A stretch of DNA of 64,000 nt from Pseudonocardia sp. ICBG1293. Its GTDB lineage: Bacteria > Actinomycetota > Actinomycetes > Mycobacteriales > Pseudonocardiaceae. Positions 26,316-34,797 of the stretch are shown piece by piece. Within the stretch, counting starts at the first letter, position 1. Each line of letters begins with the position of its first letter. The stretch is from contig NZ_JAHLEL010000038.1 in the NCBI RefSeq assembly GCF_020131355.1, positions 682,001 through 746,000 of the forward strand, written 5' to 3'. The notes under the pieces are model-generated. The model searched no databases and was not told the origin of the DNA. It saw nothing but the letters and a program-made list of their open reading frames with translations. The position numbers were made by a program, and so were the translations under genes.

Positions 26316-27374
26316 TCAGGAGGCGCCGAGCAGCGCGAACGCCGTCCGCAGCGCCCCGGCCGCCTCGGCGACGGCCTGCCGCGGGCGCGTGCCGATCCCG
26401 AGCGACGTCGCGAAACCGTGCACCAGGTCGGGGTGCCGGCGCAGCGTCGCCGGGCCGCCCGCCTCCCGCATCCGGGTCACCAGGTGCTCGCCCTCGTCGC
26501 GCAGCGGGTCGAACCCGGCCGTCGCGACGTAGGCGGGCGGCATCCCGATCAGGTCCCCCTCCGCGATCCGCAGCCGCGGGTCCTCGCGCATCGCCTCGGG
26601 CACGTACCAGCCGGCCATCGCCTCGATCGCCTCGCCGGTGAGCAGGAACCCGTCGCCGAACAGCTCGCGCGACCGGGTGTGCCCGTCGAGGTCGGTGACC
26701 GGGAAGAACGCCAGGCAGAACACCGGCCGCCCGGCCGGGTCGGCGCCCTCGCGGCTCGTCTCACGGGCCACCGTCAGGGCCAGGCTGGCCCCCGCGGAGT
26801 CCCCGCCGACCGCGATCGAGCCCCGGGTCGCCCCGAACTCCCCGGGATGGGCGGTGACGTACGCGAACGCGGCCAGGCAGTCGTCGACGGCGGCCGGGAA
26901 GGGGTGCTCGGGGGCGAGCCGGTAGTCCACCGAGAGCACCCGGGCGCCGGACTCGGCGGCCAGCGTCGCGCACAGCTCGTCGTGGGTGTCGAGGTCGCCC
27001 GCGACGAAACCGCCGCCGTGCACGTAGACGAGCAGCGCCCCCGCGACGACGTCGGGCCCCGGCGGCGGCACGTACAGCCGCGCCGGGAGGTCCGTCGCGG
27101 CCCCGGGGACCGTCCGGTCCTCGCGCCGCACCCCCGGTTCCTCGGTGCCGGCCACGACGCGGTCGACGAACGACTGGCCCGCCCGCATCCGCTCCGGTGG
27201 CGGCACCGGCTGCGGTCTGCGCGGGGTGAGCAGCCGCAGCAGCAGCTGGATGTCGAGGTCGAGCTGCTGGCCGTCGCGGCGGACGGGCGGGCCCGCGAGC
27301 ACCCGTTTCACCGGCTTCGGCAGGGCCAGCACCCCGTGCAGGGCGCCCCGCGCCACACGTACCCGTCGATCCAC
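26316..27374 (-). CDS. Alpha/beta hydrolase, hormone-sensitive-lipase (GDXG) family
   Basis: A 352-residue esterase. The oxyanion motif HGGGF lies in LLVYVHGGGFVAGDLDTHDE, the nucleophile elbow is VGGDSAGASLALTVA (GDSAG), the acid lies around ATAGFDPLRDEGE and the His in HPDLVHGFAT. These are the hallmark residues of family IV lipases acting on short acyl esters. GTG start at 27374 with GGGAGG six bases before it; the open frame runs further upstream, but that part has no family similarity. It stands alone on the minus strand, convergent with the PRC-barrel gene. Confidence 0.88.
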   Translation of the reverse strand: MDRRVRVARGALHGVLALPKPVKRVLAGPPVRRDGQQLDLDIQLLLRLLTPRRPQPVPPPERMRAGQSFVDRVVAGTEEPGVRREDRTVPGAATDLPARLYVPPPGPDVVAGALLVYVHGGGFVAGDLDTHDELCATLAAESGARVLSVDYRLAPEHPFPAAVDDCLAAFAYVTAHPGEFGATRGSIAVGGDSAGASLALTVARETSREGADPAGRPVFCLAFFPVTDLDGHTRSRELFGDGFLLTGEAIEAMAGWYVPEAMREDPRLRIAEGDLIGMPPAYVATAGFDPLRDEGEHLVTRMREAGGPATLRRHPDLVHGFATSLGIGTRPRQAVAEAAGALRTAFALLGAS

Positions 27375-27591
27375 GGCGACCTCCCGCGCTGACCCGATCT
27401 TCTCCCTCGATTGTGGCACTGCGTGCCGTTCGATGCCGGTGCTCGCGGCACGGATCACCCACCGGTCGTCGTGCCCGGTGTGCCTGCCCGGGCGCCGCGA
27501 CCGATTCGCAACGTTCGGCCGCGGTCCCGGCCGTTTCCCGGTGGTCGGGTGCTCGTTCAGCCCGTAGAGATCATCGGCGGAGGGGGACGAC

Positions 27592-28761
27592 GTGCGGACG
27601 AGGCTGCGGGCGACGGTCGTGGCGGGGGTGGCCGCGGTCGTCGCGGCGGTGGTCGCGGTGCCCCAGGCACTCGCCTCGCCGGACGGACCGCAGCCCGGCG
27701 GGTCGCCGGGGGACGTCGTGTCGGCGGAGCGGGTCCTCACCCCGACGGTGCCCGCCGCGACCGCGACCCGGATCCTCTACCGCAGCTTCGACACCGAGGA
27801 CCGGGCGATCACGGTGAGCGGGATCGTCCTCACCCCGGTCGTCCCGGCGCCCGGTCCGACCCGGGTCGTCGGCTTCGCCGCGGGCACCCAGGGGCTCGCC
27901 GACCGGTGCGCGCCGTCGCGGCAGCTGCAGGCCGGGACCGAGTACGAGGCCCCGGCGCTCACCGCGCTGCTCGCGGCGGGCAACACCGTGGCCGTCACCG
28001 ACTACGAGGGTCTGGGCACCCCCGGCGAGCACACCTACGTCAACCGGGCCGCGCAGGCGCACGCGCTGCTGGACGTCGTGCGCGCCGCCCGGCGGGCCGG
28101 CGTCGGTGTGCCGGAGGACGCCCCGGCCGCGCTCTACGGCTACTCCCAGGGCGGCGGCGCCTCGGCCGCCGCGGTCGAGCTCGCCCCCGACTACGCCCCC
28201 GAGCTCGACATCGTCGGCGCCTACGCGGGCGCGCCGCCCGCGGACCTGCGTGCCACCGGCCGCGCCCTGGAGGGCGGCCCCGCCGTCGCGCTGCTCGGCT
28301 ACGCGGTGTCCGGTTTCGACGCCGCCTACCCCGACCTCGGGGTTCCGGACCTGCTCAACGACCGTGGCCGCCAGGTCATCGCCGAGCTGCGTGAGCAGTG
28401 CACCCAGGACTCGGCACTGCGCTACCCGGGCCTGCGCTCCGAGCAGCTGTCCGTCGACGGCCGGCCGCTCTCCGCCTTCCTCGACGAGGAACCCTTCGCG
28501 AGCCGGGTGGACGAGCAGCTGATCGGACGCCGTACGCCCGAGGCCCCGGTGCTGATCGTGCACAGCGTGGCCGACGACATCGTGCCGTTCGACCAGGGCC
28601 GGGAGCTGGCGCAGCGCTGGTGCGCCAGCGGCGCCGACGTCGAGTTCCGGCCCTCACCCGTCCCCGGGCACGTCGGTGGGTACCCGGACGGGCAGGCCCG
28701 CGCGCTGGCGTTCCTGCAGGCCCGGTTCGCCGGCCTGCCGGTGAGCTCCACCTGCGACTGA
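27592..28761 (+). CDS. Secreted lipase (secretory-lipase family)
   Basis: A 389-residue protein with a signal peptide (RATVVAGVAAVVAAVVAVPQ, cleavage near ALAS-PDG). The mature domain matches the LIP family of secreted triacylglycerol lipases: VVGFAAGTQGLADRCAPSRQ, VTDYEGLGTPGEHTYVNRA, the nucleophile elbow ALYGYSQGGGASAAAVELAP (Ser of GYSQGG), the Asp region VLIVHSVADDIVPFDQGREL and the His of PSPVPGHVGGYP. The length fits the family. It should act outside the cell on acylglycerols or wax-type esters. Confidence 0.88.
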   Translation: MRTRLRATVVAGVAAVVAAVVAVPQALASPDGPQPGGSPGDVVSAERVLTPTVPAATATRILYRSFDTEDRAITVSGIVLTPVVPAPGPTRVVGFAAGTQGLADRCAPSRQLQAGTEYEAPALTALLAAGNTVAVTDYEGLGTPGEHTYVNRAAQAHALLDVVRAARRAGVGVPEDAPAALYGYSQGGGASAAAVELAPDYAPELDIVGAYAGAPPADLRATGRALEGGPAVALLGYAVSGFDAAYPDLGVPDLLNDRGRQVIAELREQCTQDSALRYPGLRSEQLSVDGRPLSAFLDEEPFASRVDEQLIGRRTPEAPVLIVHSVADDIVPFDQGRELAQRWCASGADVEFRPSPVPGHVGGYPDGQARALAFLQARFAGLPVSSTCD

Positions 28762-28873
28762 CGGGTCCGCACCGGACGGTGTGACCGTCCACCGGGGACC
28801 GGATCCGGGGCGCGACCGCCGGGGTGCGGTCCGGGCGGACCGCCCTCCCGCCATGGTCAACGTATAACGCACC

Positions 28874-28896
28874 GGGGGACTTGCGGCAAGACCCCC
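28874..28896. promoter_or_regulatory. Rifampin-associated element (RAE)
   Basis: A 23-bp near-perfect inverted repeat whose core is GGGACTTGCGGCAAGACCC, 63 bp upstream of the rph start. It closely matches the known actinomycete RAE (GGGGCTTGCGGCAAGGCCC), a conserved motif upstream of rifamycin-inactivating and rifamycin-responsive genes, where it mediates induction by rifamycins. A possible -10 box TATAAC lies at 28863-28868, just upstream of the repeat. Confidence 0.85.
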
Positions 28897-28959
28897 GGAC
28901 CGGTCCAGACTCTGCGCCCGACGCCGTGACCTGCGGCGTCGTATCAGCGGGGGTGGGCA

Positions 28960-31632
28960 GTGCACGCGGTGCTACGAGTGGACGAGGTCGGTCGCGACCG
29001 GTCGGCCGTCGTCGGGGGGAAGGCCGCACACCTGGGGGAGCTGACCCGGACGGCGGGGGTCGCGGTCCCGCGCGCCTGGTGCGTGACGACCGACGCCTAT
29101 CGCGCGGCCGTCGCGGGTGCGCCCGGGTTCGACGCGCTGCTGGACCGCCTGGCCGGGCTGTCCGCCGACGACACCGACGGGACCGCCGCGGTCGCCGCCG
29201 GGATCCGCGCGCTGGTGGCGGCACGACCGGTCCCCGAGGGCGTCGCGGCGGAGATCTCCGCGGCGGTCGGCCGGGCCCCGGCCGGCACGGCGTGGGCGGT
29301 GCGGTCCAGCGCGACCGCCGAAGACCTGCCGACGGCGTCGTTCGCCGGGCAGCAGGACTCCTACCTGAACGTGGTGGGTGCCGAGGCGGTGCTCGACCGG
29401 GTCCGTGCGTGCTGGGCGTCGCTGTTCACCGACCGCGCCGTCACCTACCGCCGGCGCCTCGGCCTGGACGACCGTGGTGTCGCGATGGCGGTGGTGGTGC
29501 AGGAGATGGTCGCCGCGGACGTCTCCGGGGTGCTGTTCACCGCCGACCCGGTGACCTCCGACCGGACCGTGACCGTCGTCGAGGCGGTGCCCGGGCTGGG
29601 CGAGGCGCTGGTGTCCGGGCTGGTGGCGGCGGACGGGTGGACCGTCCGCCACACCGGTGGCGTCGCCTCGGTGGTGGACGCGCGGAGGGCGCCGCGCACG
29701 GTCGCCGTGCGGCCCGCGCCGGGGGGCGGCACCCGCACCGAGCCGGTCGCCCCGGACGGCCCGCCCCTGCTCACCGACGACCAGGTGCGGGCACTGGCGC
29801 GGCTCGGCCGCACCGTCGAGCCGGGCCTGGGCAGCCCGCAGGACATCGAGTGGTGCCTGTCCGGTGGCCGGTTCCAGGTCGTCCAGAGCCGCCCGATCAC
29901 CAGCCTGTTCCCCGTCCCCGGCACCGACGACGATCGCCTGCACGTCTACCTGTCGGTCGGCTACCAGCAGATGATGACCGACGCGATGCGCCCGCTCGGG
30001 CTGTCGGTGTGGCAGATGACGACGCCGCGCCCGATGGCCGAGGCCGGCGGGCGGCTGTTCGTCGACGTCACCGACGCCCTCGCCACCCCCTCCGGACGCG
30101 ACGGCCTGCTCGCCGTGATGGGGCGGTCGGACCCGCTGATGACCGACGCGGTCCGCACCGTGCTCGACCGAGGCGTGGTCCCCCTCGGGGAGGACCCGGC
30201 GACGCCCGCCCCGGTGCACGGCGCGCCGACCACCGAGCCGCTGGACCCGGACCCCGCGCTCGTCGCCGAGCTGATCGCCGAGGCCCGGGCCTCGGTGGCG
30301 GCCGCGGCCCGCAGGATCTGCGGCCGCGTCGGGCCGGAGCTGTTCACCGCCGTCCGCGAGGACATCCCCGAGCTGCGGGCGCGGCTGAACAACCCGCGCA
30401 GCACCCGGGTGTTCATGACGGCGATGGACGCGGCGTACTGGATCGACGAGCACGTCGGCGAGTGGCTGGGGGAGCGCCCGTCCGACGCGTTGACCCGGTC
30501 GGCGCCCGACAACGTGACCTCGCAGATGGGGCTGGCGCTGCTCGACGTCGCCGACGCGATCCGCCCGTTCCCGGCGGCGGTGGCGCTGCTGCGCGGGGCC
30601 GGGGACGACGTCCTGGAGATGCTGCCGTCGGTCGAGGGCGGCACGGTGGCCCGGGACGCGATCCTCGGATGGCTCGACGACTACGGGGCCCGCTGCGTCG
30701 GTGAGATCGACATCAGCCGGCCGCGGTGGCACGAGCGGCCCGCCGCGCTCGTGCCGCTGATCCTCGGTCACATCGACACCGAGGAGCCCGGCGCCGGCCG
30801 CCGCCGGTTCGACCGCGGCCGGCGCGAGGCCGAGGCGACCCGCGAGGACCTGCTGGCCCGGCTGCGCGCCGGGGCCGACGGCGAGGCCCGTGCCGCCCGG
30901 ACGGCGCTGATGATCGACCGCCTCCGGACCTTCATCGGCTACCGGGAGTTCCCGAAGTTCGCCATGGTCTCCCGGTACGCCGTCTACCGGGCCGCGCTGC
31001 TCGCCGAGGCGGACCGGCTCGTCGCCGCCGGGGTGCTCGAGGACCGCGAGGACGCCTACTTCCTGCGGTTCGACGAGCTGGAGCAGGCCTCCCGCACCGG
31101 TCACGCCGATCTCGCCCTGGTGCGCACCCGGCGGGCGGAGTTCGCCGCGTACGGGCCGCTGGTCCCGCCGCGGGTACTGACCTCGGACGGCGAGTGCCTG
31201 CAGGGGTCCTACCACCGCGACGACGTGCCGCCCGGTGCGCTGGCGGGGCTCGCGGTGTCGGCCGGCACGGTCGAGGGTCGCGCCCGTGTCGTCACCGACC
31301 TGTCCGGCGCCGCGCTCGAACCGGGGGACGTGCTGGTCACCGCCTACACCGACCCCAGCTGGTCACCGGCCTTCGTCACGATCGCCGGGCTGGTCACCGA
31401 GGTGGGCGGGCGGATGACCCACGGCGCCGTCGTCGCCCGCGAGTACGGCCTCCCGGCGGTGGTCGGGGTGGAGGACGCGACCCGGCTCATCCCCGACGGC
31501 AGCCGTGTCCGGGTGGACGGTGGCAGCGGCCTGGTCGAGATCCTCGGCCGAGACGTGTCGAGAACCGGCGGACGGAACCGTCCCCGGGGCGGAGCGGCCG
31601 CACCCGGGCCGCGAGGACGGAGGCAGTCATGA
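28960..31632 (+). CDS. rph: Rifampin phosphotransferase (PEP-synthase-like)
   Basis: It inactivates rifamycins by ATP-dependent phosphorylation of the ansa hydroxyl, with a swivelling phosphohistidine as carrier. The 890-residue protein has the expected order: an ATP-grasp domain at residues 1-320 (VVGGKAAHLGELTRTAGVAV, WAVRSSATAEDLPTASFAGQ, PQDIEWCLSGGRFQVVQSRP); a helical rifampin-binding domain at about 325-750 (SVGYQQMMTDAMRPLGLSVW); and a C-terminal His domain (GGRMTHGAVVAREYGLPAVV) with His821 as carrier. The length matches known Rph enzymes plus a short Arg/Gly-rich tail. GTG start. The RAE upstream supports rifamycin induction. The stop overlaps the ATG of the VOC gene. Confidence 0.9.
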   Translation: MHAVLRVDEVGRDRSAVVGGKAAHLGELTRTAGVAVPRAWCVTTDAYRAAVAGAPGFDALLDRLAGLSADDTDGTAAVAAGIRALVAARPVPEGVAAEISAAVGRAPAGTAWAVRSSATAEDLPTASFAGQQDSYLNVVGAEAVLDRVRACWASLFTDRAVTYRRRLGLDDRGVAMAVVVQEMVAADVSGVLFTADPVTSDRTVTVVEAVPGLGEALVSGLVAADGWTVRHTGGVASVVDARRAPRTVAVRPAPGGGTRTEPVAPDGPPLLTDDQVRALARLGRTVEPGLGSPQDIEWCLSGGRFQVVQSRPITSLFPVPGTDDDRLHVYLSVGYQQMMTDAMRPLGLSVWQMTTPRPMAEAGGRLFVDVTDALATPSGRDGLLAVMGRSDPLMTDAVRTVLDRGVVPLGEDPATPAPVHGAPTTEPLDPDPALVAELIAEARASVAAAARRICGRVGPELFTAVREDIPELRARLNNPRSTRVFMTAMDAAYWIDEHVGEWLGERPSDALTRSAPDNVTSQMGLALLDVADAIRPFPAAVALLRGAGDDVLEMLPSVEGGTVARDAILGWLDDYGARCVGEIDISRPRWHERPAALVPLILGHIDTEEPGAGRRRFDRGRREAEATREDLLARLRAGADGEARAARTALMIDRLRTFIGYREFPKFAMVSRYAVYRAALLAEADRLVAAGVLEDREDAYFLRFDELEQASRTGHADLALVRTRRAEFAAYGPLVPPRVLTSDGECLQGSYHRDDVPPGALAGLAVSAGTVEGRARVVTDLSGAALEPGDVLVTAYTDPSWSPAFVTIAGLVTEVGGRMTHGAVVAREYGLPAVVGVEDATRLIPDGSRVRVDGGSGLVEILGRDVSRTGGRNRPRGGAAAPGPRGRRQS

Positions 31633-32066
31633 CGGTCCTGCGGATGGACAACGTCGGCGTCGTCGTCGACGACATCGAGGAGGCGGTCGCGTTCTTCGCG
31701 GCCCTGGGGCTGGAGGTGGAGGGCCGGGCGACGGTGTCCGGGCCGGACGTGGACCGGCTCGTCGGGCTCGACGGCGTGCACTGCGACATGGCCGTCGTGC
31801 GCACCCCCGACGGGCACGGGCGGCTCGAGCTGATGCGGTTCGCGTCGCCGCCGTCGCCGGCCGGGGACCCGGGCGCCGCGGTGAACGCGCCCGGCATCCG
31901 GCGGATCATGTTCGCGGTCACCGACGTGGCGGAGACCCTGCGCCGGCTGCACGGACACGGCGCCGAGCCGGTCGGCGACGTGGTGCCGTTCGGCGGGGAG
32001 CACGTGCTCGCCTACGTGCGCGGGCCCGGCGGGATCCTCGTCGCGCTGGCCGAGGAGACCGGCTGA
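31629..32066 (+). CDS. VOC (glyoxalase/bleomycin-resistance) family protein coupled to rph
   Basis: A 145-residue single-domain vicinal-oxygen-chelate protein: MDNVGVVVDDIEEAVAFFAA, GHGRLELMRFASPP, NAPGIRRIMFAVTDVAETLRR, and EHVLAYVRGPGGILVALAEE with a terminal Glu typical as a metal ligand. The ATG overlaps the rph stop (ATGA at 31629-31632), so it is translated with rph and should share its rifamycin induction. The substrate is unknown: it could bind or modify the antibiotic, or be an unrelated lyase. Confidence 0.85.
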   Translation: MTVLRMDNVGVVVDDIEEAVAFFAALGLEVEGRATVSGPDVDRLVGLDGVHCDMAVVRTPDGHGRLELMRFASPPSPAGDPGAAVNAPGIRRIMFAVTDVAETLRRLHGHGAEPVGDVVPFGGEHVLAYVRGPGGILVALAEETG

Positions 32067-32115
32067 CCCGGGACGCGACCGGCCGGTCCGGGCCGGCCGG
32101 TCGCCCCGGCCCCGG

Positions 32116-32952
32116 TCACCGCCGCCAGGTCCCGGCCGCCGCCTCCCGCACGACGTAGTCCTCGAAGGTGCGGGGCGCGCGACCGAGTACCTCCCGCACC
32201 CCGTCGGTGGTGGCGGCGAGGACGCCGCGCTCGATGAGCGCGTACATGGCGGTGACGGCACGGGCGACGTCGTCGTCGAACCCCTGGGCGGCCAGGCTCG
32301 CCGCGTAGTCCTCGGCGGAGACCTCGCTGTAGGTGATGGCCCGGTCCGTGGCGCGGGCGATGACGGCGACGGCCTCGCGGAAGGTCTGCAGCCGTGGCCC
32401 GGTGAGCTCGTAGGTCCGGCCGCCGTGCGCTCCGGGCTCGGTCAGCACCCGGGTCGCCACGTCGGCGACGTCGTCGATGTCGACCATCGGGTCGGTGAGG
32501 GTGCCCGCGGGCAGCGCCAGGTCGCCGGCCAGGAGGGGGGCGAGGTGGGCCTCCTCGGAGAAGTTCTGGAAGAAGTTGGTCGGGCGCAGGACGGTCCACT
32601 CCGACGACGAGGCCCGCACGGCGTCCTCGGCGTCGCGCATGTCGTCGCCGAAACCGGAACCGGCCCAGTCGTCGGCGCCGCGTCCGGACAGCAGGACCAG
32701 TCGCCGTACGCCTGCCGCCCCGGCGCGGTCGACGAAGGTGCCGACGGGCCCCGGGGTCGTCGGGGCCACGACGTAGGCGGCCTCCACGTCCGCGAGCGCC
32801 GCGTCCCAGCCGGTGGGGTCGTACCAGTCGAACGGGACGCCGCCGGTGCGCGAGGCGGCGCGCACCGGCACGCCCCGCAGCCGCAGACGGGGGACGATCC
32901 GCCGGCCGGTCTTGCCGGTGGCGCCCAGGACGAGTGTGGGTCGGGTGGTCAT
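32116..32952 (-). CDS. NmrA-like NAD(P)-binding protein
   Basis: A 278-residue atypical short-chain dehydrogenase. The Rossmann motif TLVLGATGKTGRRIVPRLRL starts at residue 6. Further segments are VEAAYVVAPTTPGPVGTFVD, GVRRLVLLSGRGADDW, SEWTVLRPTNFFQNFSEE and MVDIDDVADVATRVLTEPGA, all typical of the NmrA/HSCARG group, which often sense NADP(H) or act as reductases of small electrophiles. The catalytic Tyr-Lys pair of classical SDRs is not evident. It is divergent from an AraC-type regulator 82 bp away, a pairing common in actinobacteria. Confidence 0.85.
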   Translation of the reverse strand: MTTRPTLVLGATGKTGRRIVPRLRLRGVPVRAASRTGGVPFDWYDPTGWDAALADVEAAYVVAPTTPGPVGTFVDRAGAAGVRRLVLLSGRGADDWAGSGFGDDMRDAEDAVRASSSEWTVLRPTNFFQNFSEEAHLAPLLAGDLALPAGTLTDPMVDIDDVADVATRVLTEPGAHGGRTYELTGPRLQTFREAVAVIARATDRAITYSEVSAEDYAASLAAQGFDDDVARAVTAMYALIERGVLAATTDGVREVLGRAPRTFEDYVVREAAAGTWRR

Positions 32953-33034
32953 GGGGTCGAGTCAACCCGGGCGGTTCGGACGGATCCATGGTTCGGACAC
33001 CGGATAGCCTGTCCGATCGTCTATTGTCGCCCGG

Positions 33035-33979
33035 GTGGATCCGTTCGCTGACCTGTTCCGGGGGCTCCGTGCCCAGGGGTCGTTGTTCGGCAGCTCGACC
33101 CTCACGGCGCCGTGGTCGTTGCTGTTCGTCGACGGCGCACCCCTCACGCTGTGCGCGATGATCGAGGGTGCGGGGTGGGTCGTGGTGGACGGCCGCGCAC
33201 CGGAGTACGTCGAGACGGGCGACATCCTGATCGTCCGGGGGCCCGGCCCGTTCTCGTTCGTCGACGCGCTCGGGACGGCGGCGGAACCGGTCGAGTGCGG
33301 GGTGGACTGTGCCGTGCCGGAGCTGGGGGGCACGCGGCATCGGATCGGGTGGAGCGACCGCGGCCCGGACGAGCCGGCCGGGGACGGGACGACCACGCTG
33401 GTCGTGGGGGCCTACCCGGTCCGGGGCGAGGTCGGCAGGCGGCTGCTGGACGTGCTCCCCGAGGTGGTGCGGGTCGACCCCGGCGGCGCGACCGACGCCG
33501 TGCGCGAGCTGCTGGCGGTCGAGGTCGCCGTCGACGCGCCGGGGCAGCAGGTGGTGCTCGACCGGCTGCTGGACTGGGCGCTGGTCTGCTCGCTGCGGGA
33601 GTGGTTCGACCGGCCCGGGAGCGAGGCCCCACCGTGGTGGGCGGCCCAGCGCGACCCGGTGGTCGGCTCCGCCCTGCGCCTGCTGCACACCGAGCCCGCG
33701 GCGGAGTGGACCGTCGCCTCGCTGGCCGCCCGGGTGGGTGTGTCGCGCTCGACGATGGCCAAGCGCTTCGGCGACCTCGTCGGCGAGCCGCCGCTGACCT
33801 ACCTCACCCGGTGGCGCATGACCCTGGCGGCGGACCTGCTGGTCGAGCGGGAGGAGGCCACGATCGCCGAGGTCGCGCGCGCGGTCGGCTACGCCGACCC
33901 CTTCGGGTTCAGCGCCGCGTTCAAGCGGATCCGCGGCGTGAACCCGAGCCGGTTCCGGCGGGCTGCGGTGTCCGCGTAG
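33035..33979 (+). CDS. AraC-family transcriptional regulator (cupin sensor)
   Basis: A 314-residue regulator. The N-terminal cupin-type sensor domain spans residues 5-180 (LTLCAMIEGAGWVVVDGRAP, VETGDILIVRGPGPFSFVD). The C-terminal AraC DNA-binding domain has two helix-turn-helix units: WTVASLAARVGVSRSTMAKR, then ATIAEVARAVGYADPFGFSA and FKRIRGVNPSRFRR. GTG start at 33035. It probably controls the divergent NmrA-like gene. Confidence 0.88.
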   Translation: MDPFADLFRGLRAQGSLFGSSTLTAPWSLLFVDGAPLTLCAMIEGAGWVVVDGRAPEYVETGDILIVRGPGPFSFVDALGTAAEPVECGVDCAVPELGGTRHRIGWSDRGPDEPAGDGTTTLVVGAYPVRGEVGRRLLDVLPEVVRVDPGGATDAVRELLAVEVAVDAPGQQVVLDRLLDWALVCSLREWFDRPGSEAPPWWAAQRDPVVGSALRLLHTEPAAEWTVASLAARVGVSRSTMAKRFGDLVGEPPLTYLTRWRMTLAADLLVEREEATIAEVARAVGYADPFGFSAAFKRIRGVNPSRFRRAAVSA

Positions 33980-34084
33980 GGGTCGGCGGCCCCGTGACGG
34001 GGCACGGGGGTGGCGGCGGTCGTGGTCGTCCCCCGGCGGTGGGGCGGGCCGCGACGACGCCGGCCGGCCCCGCCGGTGCCGGGG

Positions 34085-34708
34085 TCACCGGGCCCCCGGA
34101 GCGTCCGGTCCGCGGTCGTCCGGAGCAGGGCGCGCACCGCGCAGGCCTGCCGCGACGAACGCGATCAGCCGCTCGCGCCCGCCGTCCCGCGACGGGTCCG
34201 CACCCGCGGACAGCGCGGAGAAGGCCAGTACGGTCCCGACCGCGAGGCGGACCCGCTCCGTCATCTCCTCGGCCGGGACGAGCCGCCGGAGTGCGAGCTC
34301 CTCGGTCAGCGCGCCGACCCCCGGGTCGTCCAGCACCCGGTCGAGCAGTCGCCGGTCGGCCGTGGCGTCCAGGGCCACCACGGCCAGCACCGCCCGGACG
34401 GCGACGGCCGGCTCGTGGTGGAGCACCACGAGCGGTTCGACGAACGCCCGCACGACCTCCTCGACGTCGGCCGTCGCGGCGAGCCGGCCGAACCGGCGTG
34501 CCCGCTCCCGGTTCACCGGCTCCAGCACGCGCGCCAGCAGCGCGTCCAGCAGCGCGCTGCGACCGCCGAAGGCGGTGGTGACCGCCGCGACGTTGACCCC
34601 TGCCTCGGCGGTGACGTCCCGGACGGAGAGCCGCGCGTGCCCGCCGCGGGCGAGAAGGCGCAACGCCGCATCGACCAGTCGTTCGCGCATGACCTCCTGT
34701 CGCACCAC
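34085..34708 (-). CDS. TetR-family transcriptional regulator
   Basis: A 207-residue regulator. The N-terminal helix-turn-helix reads RLVDAALRLLARGGHARLSV, then RDVTAEAGVNVAAVTTAFGG. The rest is an all-helical ligand-binding domain (VRAFVEPLVVLHHEPAVAVR, LALRRLVPAEEMTERVRLAV). I chose the GTG at 34708 because GGGAGG lies nine bases upstream; the ATG at 34690 has AGGAGG only two bases away. It is divergent from the amidohydrolase gene across 89 bp holding a perfect palindrome. Confidence 0.85.
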   Translation of the reverse strand: MVRQEVMRERLVDAALRLLARGGHARLSVRDVTAEAGVNVAAVTTAFGGRSALLDALLARVLEPVNRERARRFGRLAATADVEEVVRAFVEPLVVLHHEPAVAVRAVLAVVALDATADRRLLDRVLDDPGVGALTEELALRRLVPAEEMTERVRLAVGTVLAFSALSAGADPSRDGGRERLIAFVAAGLRGARPAPDDRGPDAPGAR

Positions 34709-34758
34709 CGCGCAACGACCTCCCTGAACGCGTCGACGGCCGGACACCGTGCCATGAT

Positions 34759-34773
34759 CTAAACACTGTTTAG
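34759..34773. promoter_or_regulatory. Palindromic operator for the TetR regulator
   Basis: CTAAACACTGTTTAG is a perfect 15-bp inverted repeat (7-bp arms around one base), strikingly AT-rich for this genome. It lies between the divergent TetR and amidohydrolase genes, 24 bp before the latter's start codon. It is the expected place and form for the TetR binding site controlling both genes. Confidence 0.65.
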
Positions 34774-34797
34774 GGACGGTGTGAACGGAGGGTGCGT

